From: Candidatus Faecivivens stercorigallinarum
GTDB taxonomy: Bacteria > Bacillota > Clostridia > Oscillospirales > Ruminococcaceae
Assembly: GCA_018715465.1 (NCBI GenBank)
Contig: DVLN01000183.1
Coordinates: 1 to 14,211 of the forward strand
Direction: 5' to 3'
Length of the DNA: 14,211 nucleotides
Shown here: one piece after another, positions 8,042-13,118 of the stretch
How the letters are laid out: each line of letters begins with the position of its first letter
Position numbering within the stretch: position 1 is the stretch's first letter
Position numbers and translations under genes: made by a program
Notes under the pieces: model-generated
Told to the model about the DNA's origin: nothing
Seen by the model: only the letters and a program-made list of their open reading frames with translations
The model's database searches: none

Positions 8042-8620
8042 ATGTCGGTGCTGGAACTGCTGATCGTCGCCATTGGCCTTTCAATGGATGCCTTTGCCGT
8101 CGCTGTCTGTAAGGGGTTATCTGTCTCGTCCGCCGGCCGCAGCAAACACTCGGTCCATCTCGGCCAGGCAGCTGTCATCGGCGGCTGGTTTGGACTTTTT
8201 CAGGGGTTGATGCCGCTGGCCGGATTTTTACTCGGCACGCGGTTTGAGCGGCAGATTGCGGTTTTCGACCACTGGATCGCCTTTATACTGCTGGGACTCA
8301 TCGGAGCACAAATGCTGCGGGAGGGGCTGTCTTGTGAAACTGAAAATACCGACAGTTCCATTTCTCCCGCAAGCATGTTACCACTGGCAGTCGCAACCAG
8401 CATTGATGCGCTGGCGGTCGGTGTCACCTTTGCATTTTTGCAGGTCAATATTCTGCCTGCCGTAACACTGATCGGGGTGATAACCTTTCTGCTTTCGATG
8501 GCCGGAGTCAAAGCCGGCAGCATCTTTGGCATCCGGTACAAATCCCGCGCTGAGATTGCAGGGGGCGGTATTCTGATATTAATGGGAGTCAAAATCCTGA
8601 TTGAACACCTTTTTCTGTAA
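8042..8620 (+). CDS. mntP: Manganese efflux pump MntP
   Basis: This 192-residue integral membrane protein of the MntP family exports Mn(II) and protects cells from manganese overload. Six hydrophobic segments are visible in two homologous halves. Each half carries the family signature with a membrane aspartate: GLSMDAFAVAVCKG with D16, and ATSIDALAVGVTF with D122. The C-terminus GGGILILMGVKILIEHLF is typical. The length is normal. ATG at 8042 is preceded by AGGAGG with 8-base spacing. It is the only plus-strand gene, transcribed alone, divergent from rpoB and convergent with the SdpI-like gene; a hairpin terminator follows about 12 bases after its stop. Regulation may involve the leader structure described separately. 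Confidence 0.94.
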   Translation: MSVLELLIVAIGLSMDAFAVAVCKGLSVSSAGRSKHSVHLGQAAVIGGWFGLFQGLMPLAGFLLGTRFERQIAVFDHWIAFILLGLIGAQMLREGLSCETENTDSSISPASMLPLAVATSIDALAVGVTFAFLQVNILPAVTLIGVITFLLSMAGVKAGSIFGIRYKSRAEIAGGGILILMGVKILIEHLFL

Positions 8621-8623
8621 TGA

Positions 8624-8667
8624 ATATAAAAACGGGCCGAGATACTTGGTCGCGCATCTCAGCCCGT
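8624..8667 (-). terminator. Terminator shared by sdpI-like gene and mntP (convergent)
   Basis: Arms 8632-8643 and 8656-8667 form a 12-bp stem with one mismatch and a 12-base loop. On the minus strand the stem is followed by TTTTTATATT, a good terminator starting just after the SdpI-like stop codon. On the plus strand the same stem follows the mntP stop, but its T tract is weak (ATGTTTAATG). It may work in both directions, better on the minus strand. Confidence 0.82.
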
Positions 8668-8671
8668 ATGT

Positions 8672-9316
8672 TTAATGATTATGATTCTGCTCTTCCCGGA
8701 AAACCAGCCAGGAATACACACTGCTTACGATTGTGCCTACCAACAGCACACCGATACCGATGAGCGCAGCCCATCCACGGAAAAAGCTGCATACTACAAT
8801 GATGACACCTGACAGAACAAAGACATATCCGCCGACCCGATGGGTCTTTTTCCAGACCGTCTCACTCGCCAGCGTCCATGGTGTGCGAATACCAAACGTA
8901 TAGTTGGGCCGGATACGGGGCATATAGTTGCCCAGTAGGATAAACATAATCCCCATCGCCAACATTAGGATAGTCGTAACTGGTAGCTCAATTCCCATTG
9001 CCGCCAAAATGCTCATCCAGTTCAGCCCGATCATAAAAAACACCATCATGACCGCAAATGGCTGATAAACATTTTTGTGCCTGACAAAGTTTTCCTTCCG
9101 CGGGTCAATTTTCGGAATCACGGCAAACAGCGCCAGCATTCCGACGGGCAGAAGATTGAGTACAAACAGGGTCGTTTTGGAACCCCATCCATCAATTTCT
9201 CCGGCAGCATTCCAGTGAATTGGAACCGTCTCCGGCAGCGACGGATAGAACACCATCTGGACAATAAATGAAACCAAACAGGCTCCCAGCAGCAGAAAAA
9301 AGCACTTTTTACTCAT
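8672..9316 (-). CDS. SdpI/YhfL-like membrane protein (DUF1648-SdpI)
   Basis: This is a 214-residue membrane protein with about six hydrophobic helices (roughly 6-24, 48-68, 86-108, 111-128, 162-179, 182-204). Residues 25-45, after the first helix, match the DUF1648 block (LPETVPIHWNAAGEIDGWG). Residues 130-160 (GNYMPRIRPNYTFGIRTPWT and ETVWKKTHR) match the SdpI domain. In Bacillus subtilis SdpI gives immunity to the SdpC killing toxin and sequesters the repressor SdpR at the membrane; whether this protein does either is inference. The frame begins earlier, but ATG at 9314-9316 has AAGGAGG 8 bases upstream and is chosen. It overlaps the repressor gene by 8 bases (ATGAGTAA), implying translational coupling. 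No sdpABC toxin genes are in view. A generic envelope-stress role is the alternative. Confidence 0.88.
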   Translation of the reverse strand: MSKKCFFLLLGACLVSFIVQMVFYPSLPETVPIHWNAAGEIDGWGSKTTLFVLNLLPVGMLALFAVIPKIDPRKENFVRHKNVYQPFAVMMVFFMIGLNWMSILAAMGIELPVTTILMLAMGIMFILLGNYMPRIRPNYTFGIRTPWTLASETVWKKTHRVGGYVFVLSGVIIVVCSFFRGWAALIGIGVLLVGTIVSSVYSWLVFREEQNHNH

Positions 9317-9596
9317 CGGAACTCCCTCCTTTTTCACTTCTCAACAGCCCGCAGTCATAAAACCACTGAATCACCTGTTCCAATACCGTCGTATTCAGAC
9401 TATAGCGAATAAACTGTCCTTCCCGCTCATCGTCAATCAACCCGGCGGATTTCAGGATATTCAGGTGATGGCTGACTGAGGGACGGGTCATATCAAACCG
9501 ATCGGCGATCTCACCGGCCATCAGATCCTGCTGCCCCAACATCCGCAGAATCTCTCGCCTTGTCGGGTCAGCCAGTGCACGAAACGCGTCTCCCAT
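9309..9596 (-). CDS. ArsR-family repressor, SdpR-like
   Basis: This is a 95-residue winged-helix DNA-binding protein of the ArsR family. The helix-turn-helix spans about 24-50, with recognition helix MTRPSVSHHLNIL (36-48), followed by the wing DEREGQFIRYSL (56-67). The metal-binding ELCVCDL-type motif of arsenic and cadmium sensors is absent: LMAGEIADRF occupies that place, so metal sensing is unlikely. This and the adjacent SdpI-like gene point to the SdpR autorepressor subgroup. A GTG three codons upstream is in frame, but GGAGGTGA sits 8 bases before ATG at 9594-9596, which I prefer. The gene is first in a two-gene operon, and a perfect 11-bp inverted repeat lies between its promoter and its start, consistent with autorepression. 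Confidence 0.9.
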   Translation of the reverse strand: MGDAFRALADPTRREILRMLGQQDLMAGEIADRFDMTRPSVSHHLNILKSAGLIDDEREGQFIRYSLNTTVLEQVIQWFYDCGLLRSEKGGSSDE

Positions 9597-9613
9597 ATGC
9601 CTCACCTCCGTAG

Positions 9614-9637
9614 ATATTTAGAAACTTTTCTAAATAT
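9614..9637. promoter_or_regulatory. Probable operator of the SdpR-like repressor
   Basis: A perfect 11-bp inverted repeat, ATATTTAGAAA-CT-TTTCTAAATAT, starts immediately downstream of the -10 box at 9638-9643 and covers the expected transcription start. ArsR-family dimers bind such AT-rich palindromes. Its position means bound repressor would block initiation, so the pair is probably autorepressed until a signal or SdpI-type sequestration removes the repressor. Confidence 0.8.
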
Positions 9638-9666
9638 AGTATAGCATTTTTCCTCGTCTGTGTCAA
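9638..9666 (-). promoter_or_regulatory. Promoter of the sdpR-sdpI-like operon
   Basis: On the minus strand a perfect TTGACA (9661-9666) and TATACT (9638-9643) are separated by 17 bases. This very strong promoter directly adjoins the operator palindrome. Its -35 box lies next to the T tract of the scfB terminator, so the two transcription units are packed with no spare sequence. Confidence 0.85.
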
Positions 9667-9700
9667 TAAAAAGAGAGCCCGTACAGGCATACAGGCTCTC
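9667..9700 (-). terminator. Intrinsic terminator of the SCIFF operon (after scfB)
   Basis: On the minus strand GAGAGCC (9694-9700) pairs with GGCTCTC (9673-9679) around a 14-base loop that can itself pair further through GTA/TAC. It is followed by TTTTTATT. It begins about 21 bases after the scfB stop codon. Confidence 0.88.
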
Positions 9701-9721
9701 CATCTTCATATTTTTTGTTGA

Positions 9722-11167
9722 TCAGCAGCGGACCGTTGCAGTGCTTTCGCATTCATCCTCTCCGCACTCTCCGCAGCCATCAGCTGAACCGTCGTCCAGC
9801 CCCTGCGCTGCCAGCGCCGCCTTGATCATGATTGCGCATTCCAGCCGCTTTTTCTCAAACTCACAGCTGAGCTTAAAGGGGTTAAGGACATCCCCTGCAT
9901 ACTCAAGGTTGTTGGCGTTGCAGCCGCCCGAACAGTAAAACTTCGCCCAGCAGTCCTTACATCCTTCTTTGGAGTAGACATTTGCTCTCGCGAAGTAATC
10001 CTTCATCTTGGTATCAAATCCTGCCGGATCATAGACGCTGCCCATCTTCCATTCCTCTTTACCGACAAACTGGTGACAGGGATAGACATCGCCGTCAGCC
10101 GAAACCGCAACATACTCGTTGCCGCAGCCACAGCCCCGCAGCCGTTTGATTGCACAGGGTCCCTGATCGAGGTCGATCATAAAATGGAAGTAGTTGAAGA
10201 ACTTGCCAGCCTTACGATACTCAATAATCTTCTTGGCAAGGCGCTCATACTCCGCAGCCACAGCCGGGATATGCTCCTCAGTCAGTGCGTACTCAACCGA
10301 CGGATCGGTGACAACTGGCTCCATTGAGATCTGGTCAAAGCCGAGATCATCATAGTAATGCAGCACGTCGTTTGCGAAATCAAGGTTTTTATTGGTAAAG
10401 GTGCCGCGGACATAGTATTCCTTTGTACCGCGTGCCTTCACAAACTTCTGGAATTTCGGAACAATCGAATCGTAGGAACCGCTTCCATCAGCACGGACAC
10501 GGAAATAGTCGTTGACCTGTTTACGGCCGTCGAGCGACAAGACGACGTTGTGCATCTCCTTATTCATATATTCGATCTTATCGTCGGTCAGCTGGACACC
10601 GTTGGTGGTGACGGTGAACAGGAAATGCTTGTCGTGCAGCTTCTCCTGCTCTCTCGCGTAGGCGACTGTCTGCTTGACGACTTCCCAGTTCATCAGCGGT
10701 TCGCCGCCAAAAAAGTCGAGGTTGAGGTTGCGGCGTTTGCCCGACTTTTCGATCAGGAAGTCAATCGCTTTTTTAGCAGTCTCCAGGCTCATCATCGCCC
10801 GGTGTCCGCCGTAATCGCCTGTACTAGCAAAGCAGTATTTACATCTGAGCTGGCAGTCCTGCGCGACCAGCAGGCACATTGCCTTGACCGGAGAAGAGAC
10901 CATCCGATCGGCAAACTGGGCGTAATCATCCTCAGAGAACAGAATCCCGTCGGTGTACATGCTGTACAGCTCATCATAAGCCTCGGTCAGCTGACTCTCG
11001 GAGAACTCGCCGGACAGCTTGTCCAGAATCTCAGACGGACATTTTTCTGTCATTGGCGGCGTGATATAGTCCAGCAGCCGGTACGCCGCATCGTCCACAA
11101 CCGAAACGCCGCCGCTGTGGACGTCCAGAACGATATTAAAACCGTTAAGGCTGTATTTGTGAATCAT
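9722..11167 (-). CDS. scfB: Radical SAM SCIFF peptide maturase
   Basis: This 481-residue radical S-adenosylmethionine enzyme is predicted to install thioether cross-links in the SCIFF peptide encoded upstream, as shown for relatives CteB and Tte1186. The N-terminal 80 or so residues should form the peptide-binding RRE domain. The radical SAM cluster motif is C105-x3-C109-x2-C112 (CQLRCKYC), with GGEP at 154-157 as the SAM-binding motif. The SPASM-type C-terminus holds auxiliary-cluster cysteines at C338, C346, C348, C364, C403, C406, C412, C416, C435 and C444. An open frame extends upstream, but the ATG at 11165-11167 (MIHKYSLNGFNIVLDV) has AAAGGAG about 8 bases before it and matches the family start. 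Residues 458-481 form an extra cysteine-bearing tail (GCGECGEDEC, final C481) that I do not recall from relatives of about 450 residues. Confidence 0.95.
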   Translation of the reverse strand: MIHKYSLNGFNIVLDVHSGGVSVVDDAAYRLLDYITPPMTEKCPSEILDKLSGEFSESQLTEAYDELYSMYTDGILFSEDDYAQFADRMVSSPVKAMCLLVAQDCQLRCKYCFASTGDYGGHRAMMSLETAKKAIDFLIEKSGKRRNLNLDFFGGEPLMNWEVVKQTVAYAREQEKLHDKHFLFTVTTNGVQLTDDKIEYMNKEMHNVVLSLDGRKQVNDYFRVRADGSGSYDSIVPKFQKFVKARGTKEYYVRGTFTNKNLDFANDVLHYYDDLGFDQISMEPVVTDPSVEYALTEEHIPAVAAEYERLAKKIIEYRKAGKFFNYFHFMIDLDQGPCAIKRLRGCGCGNEYVAVSADGDVYPCHQFVGKEEWKMGSVYDPAGFDTKMKDYFARANVYSKEGCKDCWAKFYCSGGCNANNLEYAGDVLNPFKLSCEFEKKRLECAIMIKAALAAQGLDDGSADGCGECGEDECESTATVRC

Positions 11168-11207
11168 GAAGGCAACTCCTTTATTAGGTTGGCATTTTTT
11201 ATCTGAA

Positions 11208-11222
11208 CGCGGAAAACCCGCG
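11208..11222 (-). other. Small hairpin in the scfB leader
   Basis: CGCGG and CCGCG (minus-strand arms 11218-11222 and 11208-11212) can form a 5-bp GC hairpin with a GTTTT loop, about 25 bases before the scfB ribosome binding site. No T tract follows, so it is not a terminator. It may protect the 5' end of a processed scfB mRNA or simply follow the upstream structures; function is unknown. Confidence 0.35.
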
Positions 11223-11234
11223 CGAATACAAACG

Positions 11235-11256
11235 AAAACCCCGCCTTGGGGCGGGG
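11235..11256 (-). terminator. Terminator-like hairpin between scfA and scfB
   Basis: On the minus strand CCCCGCC (11250-11256) pairs perfectly with GGCGGGG (11239-11245) around a CCAA loop, followed by TTTTCGTTTG. The stem is GC-rich, but the T tract is short and interrupted, so partial termination is the likely outcome. Read-through would make scfB mRNA less abundant than scfA mRNA, which suits a peptide substrate and its enzyme. Confidence 0.65.
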
Positions 11257-11266
11257 CCTGTTTCAC

Positions 11267-11294
11267 CATCTGGTGCCCGGCACCGTTTCAGATG
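11267..11294 (-). other. Stem-loop just downstream of scfA
   Basis: CATCTG (11267-11272) pairs with CAGATG (11289-11294), and inside it GTGC (11273-11276) pairs with GCAC (11280-11283), leaving a 5-base bulge on one side. It begins 12 bases after the scfA stop codon. With no T tract, it is better seen as a 3'-end stabiliser or processing structure for the scfA transcript. Confidence 0.45.
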
Positions 11295-11306
11295 CCTTAA
11301 GGATGA

Positions 11307-11453
11307 TTATTTATCCTCGTGCTCGCACTTCTGGTTTGCAACGGTGCAGGAAGTCTTGCATGCAGACTGGCAGGAAGCCTGGCACTCGCCGCAGCCGCCT
11401 TTAGCAGCGGACTCTTTCAGATTGCTTTTGTTGAGAGACTGAACGTGTTTCAT
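11307..11453 (-). CDS. scfA: SCIFF ribosomal peptide precursor (six cysteines in forty-five)
   Basis: This 48-residue precursor peptide is substrate of the radical SAM maturase encoded next. It begins MKHVQSLNKSNLKESAAKGG and has cysteines at 21, 24, 28, 32, 36 and 43, with the typical CQSACKTSC and CTVANQ blocks. The leader is about residues 1-20 and the rest is core. In the studied relatives the maturase links Cys32 to Thr37; C32 and T37 are both present here at the same numbers. The ATG at 11451-11453 is preceded by AAAGGAGC with suitable spacing, and TAA lies at 11307-11309. It follows the TIGR04086-type gene and precedes scfB, the standard clostridial order. The mature peptide's function and whether it is exported are unknown. 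Confidence 0.96.
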   Translation of the reverse strand: MKHVQSLNKSNLKESAAKGGCGECQASCQSACKTSCTVANQKCEHEDK

Positions 11454-11487
11454 AAAAACGCTCCTTTACTATGTATTTGGGTCTATC

Positions 11488-11518
11488 CCCTGCTCCACTG
11501 TCAATAGACAGAACAGGG
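11488..11518 (-). other. Two-tier stem-loop before scfA
   Basis: CCCTG (11488-11492) pairs with CAGGG (11514-11518), and inside, CTGTC (11498-11502) pairs with GACAG (11507-11511) around a 4-base loop, with an asymmetric internal loop. It sits between the membrane-protein stop and the scfA start. No T tract follows on the minus strand, so it is not an intrinsic terminator. It could be a processing site or 5' stabiliser that raises scfA mRNA above that of the upstream genes. Confidence 0.45.
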
Positions 11519-11520
11519 AT

Positions 11521-11943
11521 TTACAACGGCCTTCTCCGCGGTTTTACCCGCGGTCTGGCCTTTCCCGGCTTGAATTTTGTTCTTCTTCCGCACACCATCC
11601 CGGCGCCGGCCGCCCCTGTCAGCAGCAGTACACCACCCCGCAGCAGCTCGCCCCAACCGGGACTTTGCAGCAGCGCAAGCGATATCCCCCACAGCAAAAA
11701 AGCAGCGGCTATCCCGCATAGTCCTTTCCGCTCTCCGGCAAAGCCGCTCCCGAAACCTCCGGCAGCAAGCCCGCCGAAGCAGACCGGTATCCAGACCATT
11801 GCCGGATATCCCGACAGCGCCAGTTGCAGCTTCACAGCAGCCAGTGCCGTCAGCAGCATCATTGCCACTGTAACCCCACTGCCTGCCAGCAAACCGATGG
11901 CAATTGGAAAAAGATATCCTTTGACCGACTCTTGCGACGGCAT
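11521..11943 (-). CDS. Small four-helix membrane protein, TIGR04086 type
   Basis: This is a 140-residue, very hydrophobic protein with four predicted membrane helices (about 11-37, 46-65, 73-92, 101-119), many Gly and Ala, and a strongly basic C-terminal tail (RRTKFKPGKARPRVKPRRRPL-like, residues 120-140) expected on the cytoplasmic side. I assign the TIGR04086 family from topology, size and its position between yajC and the SCIFF gene, which is where this family typically occurs in Clostridia; its function is unknown. The ATG at 11941-11943 is preceded by AAGGGGTGG about 5 bases upstream. It is 51 bases after yajC and probably shares its promoter. Another frame is open across the same bases on this strand, but has no family resemblance. 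Confidence 0.78.
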   Translation of the reverse strand: MPSQESVKGYLFPIAIGLLAGSGVTVAMMLLTALAAVKLQLALSGYPAMVWIPVCFGGLAAGGFGSGFAGERKGLCGIAAAFLLWGISLALLQSPGWGELLRGGVLLLTGAAGAGMVCGRRTKFKPGKARPRVKPRRRPL

Positions 11944-11994
11944 ATAACCACCCCTTTTTCACGGATGGTAAACAATATGCGTGAGCTGTGAAAA

Positions 11995-12324
11995 TCAGAC
12001 GTCGTCGTGGATGGTTTCGCAGGACTGGATTGCCCAGCGCTTAATGCGGATCTTGGTGTTGTTGCTTCCGGTCTCGATCAGAAGGGTATCCTCCCGCAGT
12101 GAAACAACCCGTCCGACAATACCGCCCGCAGTCACAATCTCATCGCCGACCTGCAGGTTGTTGCGCATCTTGGCGACTTCTTTTTCTTTCTTTTTCTGGG
12201 GGCGAATCAGGATAAAATACATGACGACAATAACCAGCACCAGCGGCAGCATGGAAACAACCAGAGACAGTACGCCGGCCTGCTCAGTCGAAGCAGTAGC
12301 CGTCATCAGAGCAGCAGAAATCAT
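11995..12324 (-). CDS. yajC: Preprotein translocase accessory subunit YajC
   Basis: This 109-residue single-span membrane protein is an accessory subunit of the SecYEG/SecDF protein-export complex. One hydrophobic helix spans about 17-39, followed directly by the family signature FILIRPQKKKEKE (38-49). The cytoplasmic beta-rich domain carries GDEIVTAGGIVGRV (60-73) and DTLLIETG. The frame extends to an upstream GTG, but ATG at 12322-12324 has GGAGG with 6-base spacing and is chosen. It is first in its operon, with its own promoter at 12380-12408, followed by the TIGR04086-type gene and SCIFF genes. The more usual upstream neighbour tgt and the secDF genes are not seen. Confidence 0.95.
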   Translation of the reverse strand: MISAALMTATASTEQAGVLSLVVSMLPLVLVIVVMYFILIRPQKKKEKEVAKMRNNLQVGDEIVTAGGIVGRVVSLREDTLLIETGSNNTKIRIKRWAIQSCETIHDDV

Positions 12325-12379
12325 AGTTTTCCTCCAAAATAATGAGTATTCAGGCACAAGTGCACCTGTATTAACCTAT

Positions 12380-12408
12380 ATTATACATGACAAAAGACGG
12401 ATTCGCAA
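12380..12408 (-). promoter_or_regulatory. Promoter of the yajC-SCIFF operon
   Basis: On the minus strand TTGCGA (12403-12408) is followed after 17 bases by a perfect TATAAT (12380-12385). Transcription should start near 12373, about 50 bases before yajC. No convincing promoter is seen between yajC and scfB, so this probably serves the whole yajC, TIGR04086-type, scfA, scfB unit. Confidence 0.75.
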
Positions 12409-12460
12409 GGGGGAACATCGTATTTTCAAAAGGATTTCACAAAATTTCCGATGCTCCCAA

Positions 12461-13102
12461 TCATTTTTCGCCGCCCGTCTGTGCAGACGGGCAGAATCCT
12501 GTCATCGGACACTGATCGCAATAAGTCTTGCGCGCGGTGCAGACATCCCGTCCGAACAGAACCAGGCGGTGACAGAAAGCACCGCCTTCCTCGGGCGGAA
12601 TAACCTGCCAGAGCTGCTGTTCCACCTTGTAAGGGTCCTTCCCCTCCGACAGGCCCAACCTGCCGCAGATACGGATGCAGTGGGTATCGGTCACGATACA
12701 GGGTTTCCCAAAGACATCCCCCAGCACCAGATTGGCTGTTTTGCGTCCGATACCGGGAAGCGAGGTCAGGCCCTCCATCGTATCTGGCAGCTCGCCGCCC
12801 CATTTTTCGATCAGCTCGCCGCAAAGCGCCTTGACATCTCGCGCTTTTGTATGAAACAGACCGCAGGGACGGATGATCGCTTCCAGATCTTCAATCGGTG
12901 CTTCTGCCAGCGATTCAAGCGTCGGATATTTGCTATACAGTTCGTTGGTGACGATGTTGACCCGTTTATCGGTACATTGAGCCGAAAGCCGGGTCGAGAT
13001 CAGCAGTTCATATGGTTTTTCATAAGTCAGCGAGCAAACCGCATCAGGGTATAGCTTTTTAAGGGCATCAATTGCCAGCAGCGCCCGTTCTTTTCTGTCC
13101 AT
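12461..13102 (-). CDS. nth: Endonuclease III (DNA glycosylase/AP lyase)
   Basis: This 213-residue base-excision repair enzyme removes oxidised pyrimidines and cleaves the abasic site. The helix-hairpin-helix LPGIGRKTANLVLG (115-128) contains the catalytic lysine K121, and the catalytic aspartate is D139 in VTDTHC. The C-terminal 4Fe-4S cluster motif C-x6-C-x2-C-x5-C is complete (C188, C195, C198, C204). LSAQ at 39-42 is the usual substrate-pocket segment. The length is normal (E. coli 211). The frame extends upstream, overlapping the MATE gene, but ATG at 13100-13102 has GGAGG with 7-base spacing and gives the standard N-terminus. It starts 16 bases after the MATE stop and is probably co-transcribed. 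I see no clear terminator in the 52 bases before the yajC promoter. Confidence 0.96.
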   Translation of the reverse strand: MDRKERALLAIDALKKLYPDAVCSLTYEKPYELLISTRLSAQCTDKRVNIVTNELYSKYPTLESLAEAPIEDLEAIIRPCGLFHTKARDVKALCGELIEKWGGELPDTMEGLTSLPGIGRKTANLVLGDVFGKPCIVTDTHCIRICGRLGLSEGKDPYKVEQQLWQVIPPEEGGAFCHRLVLFGRDVCTARKTYCDQCPMTGFCPSAQTGGEK

Positions 13103-13118
13103 CTTTATTCCTCCGTTC

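Noticed and set aside
10358..11206. A 282-codon plus-strand frame opposite scfB
   Set aside because: It mirrors the codon use of scfB and its translation has no recognisable domains; the scfB motifs and start signals on the minus strand are clear.
11470..11504. A TTGACA (minus strand, 11499-11504) as the -35 box of a private scfA promoter
   Set aside because: No acceptable -10 box lies 16-18 bases downstream; the nearest AT-rich hexamers are too close or too far. The TTGACA is also part of the hairpin stem and loop at 11498-11511.
11501..11962. An alternative 153-codon minus-strand frame over the TIGR04086-type gene
   Set aside because: Its translation is rich in Arg, Cys and Gly without structure, whereas the other frame gives four clean membrane helices and begins after a ribosome binding site.
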